Assembly: GCA_029962745.1 (NCBI GenBank)
Contig: CM057153.1
Span: 38,841,667 to 38,905,666, forward strand
Direction of reading: 5' to 3'
DNA from: Echinometra lucunter
Taxonomy: Eukaryota > Echinodermata > Echinoidea > Camarodonta > Echinometridae
DNA length: 64,000 bases
In this document: in pieces, positions 23,433 to 37,512 of the stretch
How positions within the stretch are numbered: the stretch's first letter is position 1
Layout of the letters: each line of letters begins with the position of its first letter
Notes under the pieces: model-generated
Database searches by the model: none
Told to the model about the DNA's origin: nothing
Seen by the model: the letters and a program-made list of their open reading frames with translations, nothing else
Program-made: the position numbers and the translations under genes

Positions 23433-23639
23433 TTCCATTGTGAATGAAAGTGAGAGGAGACAGAGGAAGTAAGAAATAGCATGAGAGGTAATAATAATAG
23501 AGAGAGAGAGAGAGAGAGAATAAGCTAGAAAGGGAAAATGAAAGAAAGAGAAAAACGAACGAGCGGTGGGAATACAGGGGAAAGAGAGATAACGAACATA
23601 GGAAGAATGAGGACGTGAATTCAATTAGGAACCAACTGA

Positions 23640-26600
23640 CTATACAATCGTCTAATGGTTATCATCCAACCAGAAACTAAAGAGTGCACCCCACATAGAT
23701 CCTCAGGCGAAAGATGTCCTGGGCGCCTCGCATCCTATATCACCCGCTGCAGATGCTGCTCCTGTGTCTAAAGTCTGTCGCAATCATTATAGCATTAGGG
23801 TATACTAATAAACAGCGTACAAGCGATCAGGACATGGCATACACTGAACGACTGTACTAGGAAGATCACGTGTCTTCTCTGATAGATTTGGCGTATGTCT
23901 AGGAGGAAAGAGACGCCAGCGATGTTCGCATTGGAGTTACCGGGAGCTTTGAACAGTTCTATAAAGAGGAGAGACAGAGGAAACTTGAATTTTAGCGGAT
24001 GACTTGGCATTGAAAATTTATTTGAACGAGACATAGATTGAGCTTTTTACTATCTCATCGACAAAACAAGTTGGCATGTTCGAAATTGATGCTCCGCTTG
24101 AAAGAACAGCATAATGTAATTATCCTCGTTCAAAATCCTTTTTTCGTTTGTACATCTTACCTGCATTTGAGTGCCTGCTTTGGAGAGCAAAGAATGGAGG
24201 AATGTAATATGCAAGCACAATTTGATCACTTCCTCGACTGAGAAATTTGACACGTTTGATACTCTACTTGAAAAAAGGAATAGTTCCCCTGATTTTCATA
24301 CAAAATCGCAAAGGTTTTAATGTACTGTGGTGTCTATACGTCATTTACTCTTTATCTTCGTGCTTGTTTCCGGATTAGTAGGATTAGAGAGAATTAAACA
24401 GGTCGTGTTAACGCCCTGCTTCTTCAAGGCATCTCCTCATTCTCCATGTATAGGTCTGATAATAAAAGAAAAATAGCGCAGACTACGTACTGAATGTCAT
24501 AGTCAAGGTAAGTGTGACTGATCTGTAAGCCATTTCCTTTTTTCTCTCTCTCTTCATTCTAAAAAACAGTTTGATCTTTTGAGTCAAGCATGAGTGCTAA
24601 TACTCATAACTATAGACGATAATTCACAAAAGGAACCGCCCTGTTTGTTGCAAAACTTCCTTTAAAAAAAAATCCGTCTTGAATAGCTACATGGCAGTTT
24701 ATCATATTGGAAATAGTAGCTTCACCTTGTATTATTTCAAAATGAAATAAGAACCTCTTTAAAGCGCATTGGAAGGTTTATGTAATGTGCTATATAAAGA
24801 TAAATTATTAACGTCATTTAAAAAAAAACGAATCCAATTTTGGCAATTGCAGCGCACTTGTAGGCCTATCGTTTGTGTTGCTCAGTGATAGAAATACCAT
24901 CAAGTGTGCCTGCTATACAGGAATTAGAAGTACGTCGAGTAGAGTTTGTGAGCTTTGCATTTAACACTTCCCTTAGACATGTTAGATTAGACATGGAAAA
25001 GATATTATATAACTTTTAAATGACATTGGTCCAAACATGCCAAAAATGCACAATTTTGCGACCACAATTCATATGAATAAGTAAACATATAAAGGAATAA
25101 TTCATATTCCTGTTTACTTCGTGTATTCATTATGCCGATTGACGTCATTTAGGAAGTTCTTCTGAAAAGCTCCAATATTTTGCAGGATTTGTCATTCTGT
25201 GGCTGTTAGGTCAAGATACAAAACAATTTATTCTATCTTTCATATGAAAGGGGATTATTTTGTCCGAAAAGGCAATAAGGTCTGCTTTCTCTCAGATTAA
25301 CGAACGCTATTTCATTTTGAGGGAAAATGAGCTTTTCTCTTTTCCCGAGGACCGCTAATCCTATTTTTGATAACGAATCGTTTCTCGTTACTGGAATGAT
25401 TGAGTATTCAGGCACTGTCCTAGATATTGATATTTGTATACTGTTCGTATAATAACCTTTTAAAAAGATGGGGAAAGCGTTGGAATAAAATTTAAAAAAA
25501 AACATTGGTACAGTAATGGATTTTCGAAATGGAGAAAAAAAAACCGACGTCGGAATTAAAAAAAAAACCCTTCGGAATGACAAACCTTCGGAATATCTAA
25601 CCTTCGGAATATTATAAAACGGACGTTTGGAGTAATACAATGAACGTATATCCATGGCAGTGTACAGAAAGGTACATTGACCTGAGGACAAAATTGATTG
25701 ATTGGAGGATGGAATACTGGAGAGATTGCCTCGTCAAATTGGATAGGATTCCTCATGCATCGGCTTTCATATAAAAGAAATGTCAATCTTCTCGAATAGA
25801 AATTTATCATTCTTAAAGTTTCTTGATAACAGAGGTTCACATATCAGTCCGGTCATGAAACTTCTACGGGGACATGAAAATTTTCTGAATCATTCAAGAA
25901 ACATATCTATGTAACAACAAAGAATTCTCCAAGCCTCATTCATATACAAAGCATATAAAATCAGATTGAAAAGTAACCAAAGAAAAGAAGTTAAAGTATT
26001 CACAATTTCCCATTTTTGTCGATTTCAGGTCAGAAAGTCTTATTGGTTGTGTGACAAGGTATTAATTCATTTCTCCATACGACAGGCTTCCTCCTTCAGT
26101 CTTGGCTGAGCTGAAATATCTGTCTGCCATTTCCTCTTGTAAATCATAAAGAAGATACGTTAATACATTGTCGCATTATACGATCTAGGTTAGATGTGGA
26201 GTCACATCAGTGAACGTACTGCTGACATTTCGCAAAGAAACTTTCATTAAAGTTTATAGGGATTTTTTCATGAAAGTTGAAGTCGATTCTAGATGTGCGT
26301 AAAGAGAGCTAAGTTTGTATCATCCACTAAGTACACAAATTCGCGATAAAATACTTAAGTTTAAGTATTCATTTCTTTCCTTATCTCATGTGCATCTTCT
26401 TATCTTCTTTCAAAATCTCTTGACAGATTCCGCGTCAAAGTGACCGCACACCGTTCGCTCGTGTATCTATTCAGTTTGTCGGTGACCAATTTAATCATTC
26501 GCCAACTCATTATGGAATGTTAATTGCTGATGTTCTCATTTTCTTCTTTCTCCCATCTAATGCATCTTATATTCCACCTAAAATTCCTCACTAATCAATA

Positions 26601-27605
26601 CACACAAAAATCTATTCATACATTAATGATTTTAACTTAGACGCAAAGTCGCCCACGTCATACACTGATAACAGGTAAGAAAAGGACGAAAGGAAACCCT
26701 TGCGTTAACAAGACATGCTTCACTTTAGGGTTTATTTGTTTCTCTCTTTGCAAAGCACTGAATTTCTATTTTCAAAAACTACTTTTAGTTTCAGAAGGAA
26801 ATAAATGTGGAATTCTATTTTTATTCAATCTACTGCCTGGATTTTCTCATAAAATGAATAGTTCTCTTGATGGGTTGTAAACAAGTCCTCTAACCTCTCC
26901 TATTAATTTGCATTTGTACTCCTTTGCCTTAGTAATCTTTTCAATCACTGTATCGTATATATACGGTACCTGTTAATACATGTATTAATTGACTCTTGAG
27001 CTTGCAGTTATCAGGATTATTCTCATTGTGTTTATGGCCAATATATACTTACAACTTAGGAGGTACGATAGAGACTTTCAGTACTAATCAACATTGATAC
27101 ATTCCTGACGGGGGTATAGTTCATTACATGTTTACAAACAAGACTTCATACATTAATGTACATTAGGCAGACAGGCATTACGGTTGCATTACTTCATATC
27201 AAACTCATTGGTTCTTATTCTCAGAAATGCTTGCAAAAACCTTGTTTATAGTGGCGCGAATGCGTCATACGAATGCTCCGACTCACCAAAAGGTTCAACT
27301 CTTTCCATGTCATATTAACTCATAATTGAAGCAACCTTTTGTTTATTACCAATGCAACGAACACGGGATTGAATTTCCCTCTGTCTACCGAGCGCCGTAG
27401 CCAAAGGGGCGCTAGGGGCGCGTTCCCAAATACGAATTTCTGGTGACAGCAGTTCCACCCCTCTTCATGAATGTTTATTTGTAATATCAACATGATCAAT
27501 GACCTTTTAATATCAAATCACAAGGCGTAAGCCGTGTAATGATTTTAAAATGCCAAGTTTTATTTTAATACTCAGGACCACAAATGTACCAAGAAACACA
27601 CATCT
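23640..27605. other. No gene seen; small CCTTCGGAAT minisatellite
   Basis: Three spaced copies of CCTTCGGAAT lie at 25568-25612 (spacing about 17-18 bp). ORFs of 94 and 152 codons on the minus strand (25233-25840) overlap this array and lack domain or splice context. The rest is AT-rich with no supportable exon. Confidence 0.45.
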
Positions 27606-27753
27606 GGGCTCCGTTTCATAAAACTTGTTATCAGTAACAACAGCCACATTTCTATGACAAATGTGCTCTCAGCCAATCAGATGAAAGTATTTCGGTAGCT
27701 TATATCAGTTATTGCAACTTGTTATTGATAACAAGTTTTATGAAACGGGGCCC
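27606..27753. mobile_element. Hairpin MITE, GGGCCCCGTTTCAT family, copy 2
   Basis: Same 148-bp length and layout as the element at 22698, with scattered substitutions only (for example GGGCTCCGTTTCAT at the left end). Both share the internal words agtaacaac and cagccaatc. The match across the whole length marks two insertions of one family. Confidence 0.92.
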
Positions 27754-28329
27754 AGTATTTTACAGGAGTTCATACAACATATACATAATTATTCTTACAT
27801 AAAGAAAAGGTGGAATTTATGACGCAGTTTCGTCCTGACTATACTTATTCTCTCAACCACACTATGTTCCCTTTACAAATTATCATGTTAGTTACTGTTA
27901 GTGTGTAATTATTTCATGCTCCTTCACAAAGATTTTTTTCCAGTGCCCCCCCCCCCCCCCCTCCCCCTCCTCCCGCGCTAAAATTCATGACCTCCTGTGT
28001 CGCTAAAAAAAAAAAACATGTCTGCTACGTTCCCTAAAAATAATATCCGCAACAATGCTTGTGAGATGACAGCTATGGTCATGATCGTCAATATAAGGTT
28101 GGTATCAATCATGAATATTTAATGCGACACTTCCATTAAAAAAATTAGCGAGCACGGTCACGCAATCAAACCAAGTCATGCAGCAATTATCAGCTGAATG
28201 CATGCAACTCGCTTTTAATTTTCCTCCCTCCCATTGCAAACAGCGAAGGGCTATAATCATATTAGAACGACAGTCATTTTGAATACTGTGCTTTTTGTTA
28301 TTTTTTTCTTTCTCCCTATTTTACTCCCC

Positions 28330-28561
28330 ACACTTTTAAATATTCCGGGTCAGATTGACCCGGAAAATAGTCCGTTGGGGCCACACTCCATTCTGGGTCA
28401 AAATGACCCAGAATAGGGTCACGAAGACTTGTTTCCGGGTCACATTTGACCTTATTCCGGGTTATTTTTACTTTAATCCGTGTCATTTTTGACCAGGAAT
28501 GGCGTGTGGCCCCAACGGACTATTTTCCGGGTCAAGTTTGACTCGGAATTTTTAAGAGTGT
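28330..28561. mobile_element. Near-perfect hairpin MITE, ACACTYTTAAA ends
   Basis: The left arm acacttttaaatattccggg, then tcagattgacccggaaaatagtccgttgg-type sequence, is mirrored on the right, ending ccgagtc...aaaaattcttaagagtgt in inverted sense. The arms are about 80 bp each and carry repeated 'gggtcaaaatgaccc'-like palindromes. There is no ORF. The ends resemble those of 54499-54655. Confidence 0.88.
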
Positions 28562-31418
28562 ACCTCACTCTTTTAGTAGTTAGCACCCCTCCCTGTCCAA
28601 CTTCTCTTCCCTTTACTCCCTTTATTCATCAGACTATGAAGTCGAAAGCAATACTCATTAATTGACATCATGTGACATTATACACCGAGTAATGGTGCTC
28701 CTATAGTGCACAAGAGATCCTTGCAAGGGGGTTGCTTTGTTACGTCACTGTGGCGTATGCAGAAAGTGATTTTTAAAAGTAGGGCAAGGTTTTCTCCAAA
28801 AGGTGAAGGATGTATCTCGCTACGAAATGAAGCCCTACGTGCCCTAAGACAGGATCCACTGAAAATGGTAAATAATGGTAAACCTCTAGTATTTTGAGGG
28901 CCTTCAGTGTGCCTGGTTTCATGAACATAGAAAACTAACAAGAAGAGTAAAAGAAAATGGAAGTACATAGGGAGTAATGGGAAAACTCGAAATAATAAAA
29001 CAATTAAAAATGATACTTTCCATGAAAAACACATTCGACTATTCTGTTTATATAATTTTCATTGTTAATTCTGTGTGCGTCAAACTGGATTCGATTTGCA
29101 ATTTTCCAGAGGCTAGGTAGTTCTTGTCAATTCAACCTGAGGGAAAAACTAACTAAATAAAAAATGCACTAGTGTTCATGGTGTCTTTATAATTCTTTTG
29201 TAACTGTCAGAAGGATGAAGATAAGCAGGTGAGTGACAAACGGCGAAATGAAAATGACCTGGAAAACACGAGTAATATTCTTTCTGTCTTCACATGGAGA
29301 AGAAAAAAAAATGAAAAAGCAGGCAGTTTTTTTCTCCTCAAAAGGAGCATTTTTAACCAAATCAGCACGTTTATGCATGATGTGTTTGCACTGCGTTTCA
29401 GATTACAATAAATAATTTGATATCTGTGACCGGGAATTTTTTCAACTTCATGTAGCAATGCTTCTGCTGTTCAGATCAAATTTCAAGTTGACAAGGAGAC
29501 AGTACTGAGAAAGAGATAATGCAAAGCAAGATCTGAGGAAGGATACCCAGGAAAGGAATAATCTCCAAAACGAATCATTTGTAAAATGTTCCCTCAGATA
29601 CAGACATAATTTGGTCAGGTGGGAGGGGGGGGGGGGGTTGAAGTCACTTGCTCAGTTGTCAGCTATATTAATTTGTGTGAGCGAGCGAGCAGCCGATGAA
29701 GAGACCAAACATTTTGACAATATATTATAACAATGAAACAGGATTCCGTCATCATTAGATAAGAATGTAAAAATTGCAAATAAAACACCTCATTATCGAA
29801 TATAAAGAGGCCGAATTCCTGCATAATATTAGGAATTCATACAGTACATTCTAGGGACTGATTATTCGTCCATCTCAACTCCCCCCCCCCCCCCCACCCA
29901 CCGACCCACTCCCCTCTTTTCACTACAGTCTATGCAGGATGAAAGTGAATGGTCTTTCCATTATAAACTTTTATGCCGAGGCATGCAGGGAATAATATTG
30001 GTGATATACATAGTGCCACGCTTCATAAGCTTCAACTCAAAGCACCGCGTATTATTGTCCGAGCTGCCATTAAAATGAAGCAATATTGTCCTTGCTTTTA
30101 GAGACATGACTACAGTGCTAAATATACATTTGTAAAATGGACACGCTTTTATTCCATTGGACATAATGAAAAGTAAACAGTCTAAGCTGGAAGGCTGATG
30201 CAGGCGAAAATATTGCTTAAACCAATTAACGAAGCTTAACATGATTGCATTTGTAATTTAAATTTGCGGTCAGTTCAGCCGCTCCGTAAACATCAAGCAA
30301 CATACTTGTCGAGAAGGATGGAAAAAACAAAACATAGAGACAAAAAGTAAAAAGATACAATAAACAGAGCAGATGGAGAAAGAGTAAATGATAAAGAGAT
30401 CAATGTGGGAGGGGTGTCGAGGAAGAAATAGGGGTGAGGGACTTAATACATGTAGAGAGGAACGGAATAATGATATTTCGACAAGTTTTGAAGTTATTAA
30501 AGCATGCACTATAATGTTTATTGCAGAGAAAAAAAGACTCTTTTAAAGGTAAAGCCAACTGATATATGCAAAACTTTATCCCAGGTAATGTGTAAATGGA
30601 ATTTTTTACTTTATTACCAGGCCTATTCTTCCTTAATAGTCTGATAATCACTAGAAATGAGATGAAAAGCATAATTACATTTTGCGTTTCCCGTATATAG
30701 CGCGATGCGAATACAGTGCTTCTTATTCTAACTAGAATAATTATGCCTTGGAATAATACTTAACAAACACTCAAAACTACCTGCATTACCACATTTAAGT
30801 GTGGAAAGTACTTCCAAACAAGTTTTCTGTTTTGGGGAGGTTTTTTTGGAGGGGGAGGGGTTTTTTTGGGGGGGGGTTCGGAGAGAGATATCTTGATAGC
30901 TTAATATTTCATTCACTGCACTGCTTTTTATGTTCATGTTATTCACCACCACAATATGTATTAGAATACAATTCTATCGATATCACATTATCAACCGTGA
31001 AAGCTCATATTTGGACTGACTGTGAATTATGTAGCCTAATGCAATCTATGCCGCAAAAGCAATTACTTAATATACTCTAACGCCACAGGTAAAGGTATCG
31101 TACTTGACAATGAAATGTTAATTCCGAAGTGCAATTCGTGTCGTGTTCGGTATGACAGCCACTATGCTATTTATTAATCCATTGTTTATTTTGCGATTCA
31201 TTACCCGACGTTGACAGGCAATAACGAATCGAGATTACAGAGGAAAGAGAGGGGAGTGGAAGAGAGGTGGAGAGAGAGAGAGAGAGAGGGGGGGGGGGGG
31301 GGGGGGAGAGAAGGGAGAGGCGAAACGAAATTTGTAAATGACGGTTCCAGCTTATACAGTCATGAGTGGGGATAAAAGGGAGAGAAAGCGAGATAGAGGT
31401 ATACAGGGGGAGGTGGGT

Positions 31419-31456
<38 letters not shown>

Positions 31457-31525
31457 GGAGGGGAGACTGAGGGCGCAAAATTTGTCAATATATTAATTTC
31501 TGTTCATCAACTTGCTCTTTTCCAG
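28562..31525. other. No gene seen; G-rich and GA-rich tracts
   Basis: Poly-G at 29625-29638, poly-C at 29880-29895, a T/G-rich patch at 30838-30876 and GA/G tracts at 31259-31310 and 31420-31452. No exon chain was found. A 5' UTR exon of the MS4A-like gene may lie here, because its first coding exon starts right after an acceptor. Confidence 0.45.
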
Positions 31526-31541
31526 TCGGATTCCAATCACC

Positions 31542-31979
31542 ATGACGACGCATAATGCAAACAACATCGACGGTAAAGTCGCCACGGAGGGACATAATGG
31601 CGGGCTGCACCTATCATGTAATGGGGTAGACAAAGAGAGGATGAGCAAAGAGAATGAAAGCATGAAATCTAATGCCTCGAATGGAACAAGTATCATGGCG
31701 ATCGGCAACAAGTCAACCAACAATAATCATCAAAGGTGGGAATTCAATTTTCATAATTATTCGGAAGGATCTCTTCTATGTTTAAGAAGATACAGTAAAA
31801 ATCATATTTTGTGATTTTGATAAGAGCTGCTAATTATTATCGATAATTTGATAAATGAAGTGCATGGTGTTTTTAGACGTCTCCATCAAGCTCTTAGAGC
31901 TTGCGACGATCCATTCTTATTATGTATGTATTACTTAAATGATTATACCATGTGACTGATGATCCATATGATTATGATG

Positions 31980-32045
<66 letters not shown>

Positions 32046-35000
32046 TAAATAAATCAAATCAAATCAAATCAAATGTATTCATGCAGCACATCAAGGAATA
32101 ACTGCTTTGTTGATTACAGATTGTGACTTCGATCAATCTAAGTTAAAATGTAATATTTTGTATCCTTGATTATCCATTTACTCCATCATGATGTCTACAT
32201 GATATGAGATTTTATCGCACTCAGCAAGGCTTTCAGTCAATATTTAGCAAATTAGGCCATGTTTCTATGGTAATTGCGTTTGTGTATTTCTTCACATGCT
32301 CAGGAAGGTTTAAAGAATTGATTGTATGGAAAAGAGCAATATCTACGCAAGCCTTTCCCCAGAAACTGCTAAGTTTGACCTCACCTCCGGCCATGTTAAT
32401 TCAGATTTCAGGGCGGTTATGACAGAGTTGAAATGTAAATAAAATGATATATTAAATTATCGAGAATAATCCCCGCCTAAAGAGCAAATTCACCCCAAGG
32501 GAGATATGAATTATTATTCTGACTTTGGTCAAGGTGCCTTTATTAGTTACTGGACATTCGAGGTATACAATCATGCTAATGCAGAATACTATTTTACTAT
32601 AACTGGTCCAACAGAAATAAATGCATTTTCATTCCAACTGGCCGAATTATTTGCTTCAGTAAGCTCTTCCACTCACCTTCATTCACCATCAATATTGCTA
32701 GCTAGAAGCATAATAACTCTGTATTTATATTTGTCTATATATAATATAAGCTACCGACAAGTGAGCAGAATTTTTTCAGCAGTGTAATCACAAAAACTTG
32801 TTTCCTTTCAGTTATATCCTTGGCAATTGCTGGTGGTAATTTTACTTGTTTGCTTGTTTGTTTGTTTGTTTCTATTCGTTTTATGTGTTTACCTGGAATT
32901 AACACAAAAATAAGAAACTTATTTGGAACCAGAATAAAGATATGCTTTTATGAAACCGGTTGAGCACTATTTGATTGCAGTATAACACGCATTTTCCATA
33001 GACCCTATAGCCGGAATTATCTCGGGCTTATATAGTCATGATCAGTCAGGACCATATTCGATATACCACTAACGAGAATGTTAATGCGAAAACGTTAGTT
33101 TCGAGGTTCAACCTGTTATGCAACATTGCGCAATACTTTGGCCGCTGTGCTATAGCTATGGGAAACCGACCTCCGGTTTTGACATTCGATGAAACAAAAA
33201 ATTATTTCGCGCTATGTACAAGTTGGTTTATTTTCTTGTTCCCTGTGTTGGAAGATGAATAAATGAACTAGCGGTTCAGAATTTTTCAGAATAAACCAAC
33301 CTGTACATTGGGCGAAATTCGCGTCGAAACAACAAGTTTGTTTTTTGGCTAAGAAATCCTCAACGGTTGTTCGTACACTAGTCCTCGGAAGGACAGTCGT
33401 AAGTTCGGACTGTCAATATTGTAGAATATTGTAGAAAATGTAGCACCCCTACAGGGGGGTATAGAGTGCTGTAATAAACACGAGGAGAGACAAGTGATGT
33501 AGAGTGATGGTGATGGTGTCAAAAGTAGAATGGCACATTTATTACTCATATAATAAATATCAAAACAATAGCAATAAACAATGCATAACATATTCATAGG
33601 AAATATCCAAGCAATATTATCTTTATCCATGATCAAGTTTCCAATTTAATCCTTGTCTGTATAATATTTAAAGTATAAAGGAATAAGAAATAACTCAACC
33701 CTACTATCATGAAGCATTGTGATGACATCTGAATATCTCTGTCTATCCCCTCATGATAATACTATTAATCTAAAAACGTACATTACTTGGCAATCAACAT
33801 TATAATAGCAATGGTTTATTTTAGTTGACTTAAAAGTAAGAGTTATTTCATTTCTGATACTAATTTTAGGTGAATAACAAAGTTATGAAAATAAATCTAG
33901 CATCAGCTTATTAATCCGAGTGAAAAATCAGTTCCCTTTTGAAATATTAATAAGCTAACTAAATCAGTGAAAACACGGTAAAATACCATTAACAGTATTA
34001 CATAGCCAGTTATAAAACATTTTGCATTAGATATAATACACCTCAATTTGTCAACCTCTGCTTTTGTGGCAGTTCCTAGAGGAAAACAAAATGGCTGCCC
34101 TCCTGAAAAATCCAGTCAAAATTTATCAGCTCAGCAAAAAATAAATTAGAAGCCTCTTCCAAAAGGAAGGGGGGAAAATACTCTCTTCCAGGCCATGATT
34201 AGAATACATGTACATGTAGTAGAAGACACAAAGGAAAACCTGTTCTCCAAAACAAAGTTATCACTTTCTACTCACCACTATTCTACTTCTCAGACTCTTT
34301 CTAAATTCTAGTCTTTCAAACCTAGTTTTCTGTCCTACTTGACATATGGTTCTAAAGGTAAAAGTTACTGTACAAAATAGTCAACACAGTCTAAATGGGT
34401 CTGATTAATTAGACAAACTCTACCAGAGAGGAGATTAGTGGTCTCCAGGAGGCCCAAGCACAGGCTCCTTATCTCTACACTATCTCTTTCTCATTAAGCA
34501 ACAGTGGTGTGTACCCAGTTTACATGTGAAATTCATTCACGTCTTTACTCCTGCATGACACCTTTACTACTATACATGAGAATCACAACAGATGCGTTCA
34601 CACAATTCTAAATCAATTAGGCTGCGTTCACATTCAATATCAAACTGATGAGAAACACACAACCTAGGGGTACAGGGCCCCTTTCACACTGTAAATCATA
34701 ATCCACTTTCTCTTGATAAGTACATGTATATACAATTTCAGCTCTGTAACTACTCAAATCATTAAATCTTTCACTTCAACTATTAATTCATAAACATTAG
34801 ATAAGATGTTTCAATGGTAAGACTACCAATCTACGGATAAGAGAAGAGTCTGTTACATAAACTGCAATTTAGTTTTTTTTTCGGGTCGAATCAGCTGCTT
34901 AGTTTGGCAGTACTCTGAGAGCAACTGGTAATAAGGAGGCTGGGCTCCAATCAGAATTTGGGGATTCCAACCTGAAAATCGGTTGGCAGGTTGGAGTTTT

Positions 35001-37481
35001 ATGCAACAGACCCCAGATATGCCAGAGTATAAAACTCCCGCCAACATTTCCATCTGCTGCTCTTCGGTTGGTGTTCCTGTGCCATATTTGCTGTGTGTGC
35101 TTTCATGAACAGGGGCTATATGGAGAGATTAACTTTCATTAACCATACATGTATTATTTTTTGGGTTTATCACCAATGACTGTGGAAGCGATTGGTCCCA
35201 AACTGGGACGATCGAAGATAAATGTGCCATTTGTTATTTGTTGGAACAACTTAATGAAATGCATTTCTCAGTGATTGACTCATTATGGACAAGCGTGGAA
35301 TACTCTAATTTGGAATAACATAATTTTCTGTGAAGTATCGCTGTTCTAATGGCAGGTTAGCAATGGATTTCATTATAAGGTAGGATACATGAATTCCTGT
35401 GGTTTAATAATCATAGTTATGCGCTTATTTTACAAATGCTTATCTAAGCTAGGCTACCCATGTGATTTCTCCATGGGCTGGAAGAGAGGATACAGAAGAG
35501 AGGGAGAGAGAGAGCGTGAGAGGGAAAGAGAAGCGGATAATCTTTTGTGTATACAAGACGGTACGAGCAGACGGGTACACAATGTACTCTCATACTCATA
35601 CACACCATGCACACGGGAGTTACGCCGATGCGAGATCGTAGAATGTTTCGCATTTGAGAAAACGGCTGTGAAAATGCTAGTTTTTTCGATCGCACAGAGC
35701 GTATCGATAGAGACGGCGACGCCGATCGAAATCCCTCTATGGGCATAAGTGAGCCATGAACGTTTCCACACTAATTTTTCCTTAGTGGAAAATCGAATAT
35801 GGTCCTGACTGATAGTGTTCAACGGGTTACGGCGTTGTAAATCATTTTTAGAAAAAAGCTACATTTTTAGAAAAACTACTCAAAGTGCTGACATCTCCAG
35901 ACACATATTTTAAATCCGTGACTGAATTCACACTTGTTGTATCTTCATCTGTGGTAACCCCGTCGCTTTTATCATTTTTAATACACATTTTATTATTCTG
36001 AAACCGCAGATAGTATCTTAGGTCCCTTTTTGAAGTACGTATATGGTTTCCTCTAAAGGCGGGTCTTGGGCCGCACCATGGGGGCCGCACCCCCCCCCCC
36101 TCCTAAATTTTAAAATAAGTAGTACTTATGTGGGAAGCCTTCTCCCCATATTTGCATATAGTGAGTAGGCTTAATGGTGGGGTTTTTAAAGATATTTTTA
36201 TGAAGTGTATTTCTTTGACATGGTTGATGAAATCAAATTTCCAATTCAAAGGCGTGTAATAATTAGTAGGCAAGAGATTTCAGCCCCTCCTCCTTCCATA
36301 GATTTTGAAATCATTATAGTATGCACCCCTCCCCTGGATTTTTAAATAAGTGATAATTATTTTTGGAAGACTGCGACCCATATTTGCGTAGTGAGTTGTC
36401 CTAGTGGTGTTTTTATATTTCATGAAGTGTATTTTGTTGACGAAATGAATTTCCACATTAAGAGTGTGTGGTGATATTAACGCACCACCACCCCCTCCGA
36501 AATTATGCCGATTCTCCTATAAAGGTAAGTATTTGACTGAACATTTACTCTTTGATTCAATATCACAAGGTATGTGGTAACAGAACAGCAAAATGGCCAC
36601 AATGGGCTTTCTCCCAGCGCAGATGAGAACAAGAAGGAGGCTTTACCCAAACCCAAACCCAAACCCAAACCACCCTCAACACCTAAGAAAGACGTGTCGT
36701 CGAAAGTAGACCAGAAGTCGCAGAACAATAAAGAAAGGTTTGACTCTCTAATCGTTTTGTTTTCTGAATCTTAAATCAGATTGATATGTTCTTCCGTCAT
36801 AAGCGTCTCCCTTCATAGCACTGACGTAGGACTCGGCTTAAAGGCACAAACAAACTCGTAATGATATAGAAGCAGGTCATATTCAACGCACTTTCATCAT
36901 GTTCATACTGAATCATAAATTATCAGATTATACCTGTGTGATACTGTACTCTGGGTATATATTCATATTGGAATTATGCACGCGTACATGAATTTGTTTG
37001 TGTCTCTTGGCAACTATATAAGCTGGCGTTCATTAATAATTACAATGTCAAAGGAAATTGTGGTTATAATGATGTTCATTGAACATAACATGTAAAAACT
37101 GAATGCTATGCAATGATTTTCGATTTATATGTCATTATCTTATTTCTGGCAACATGCTTTGGCGTACTAAATTCATATTATTTCTATAAGAAATTATGGA
37201 AAAAATACAAATCATATCTAAAAAAGAAATGATAAATCAGGGGCACTGGCTGCACCAGAGATGGAGCATATAGAGACTATCGAAATGGTCAGCCTTACCC
37301 CACCCCACCCCCCCCCCCTTTGTTTGTGATAATCGAAAATTTGAAGAAGAAAAAAAACAGAAAGAAAAGAAAAGAAAAGAAAATAAGAAAAGCAAAAAAC
37401 TAATAAGAAAAGAAGATTGATTTTATGAGTTTGAAGGATTATTCAACATCACTAAAAAAAGCGTGCTCATGTCTGTAAATA

Positions 37482-37512
<31 letters not shown>

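Noticed and set aside
25233..25840. 152- and 94-codon minus-strand ORFs
   Set aside because: Overlap a CCTTCGGAAT minisatellite, lack recognisable motifs and have no exon context.
33440..35100. Possible solo LTR beginning TGTAGCACCCC with a TATAAAACT word near its end
   Set aside because: No matching CA end with a 5-bp duplication, and no second LTR or gag/pol sequence; left as an unexplained block inside a TIR element.
35389..35822. Overlapping ORFs of about 100-122 codons on both strands
   Set aside because: They lie at the end of the 33041-35813 inverted-end element and overlap a GA-rich stretch; no family motif.
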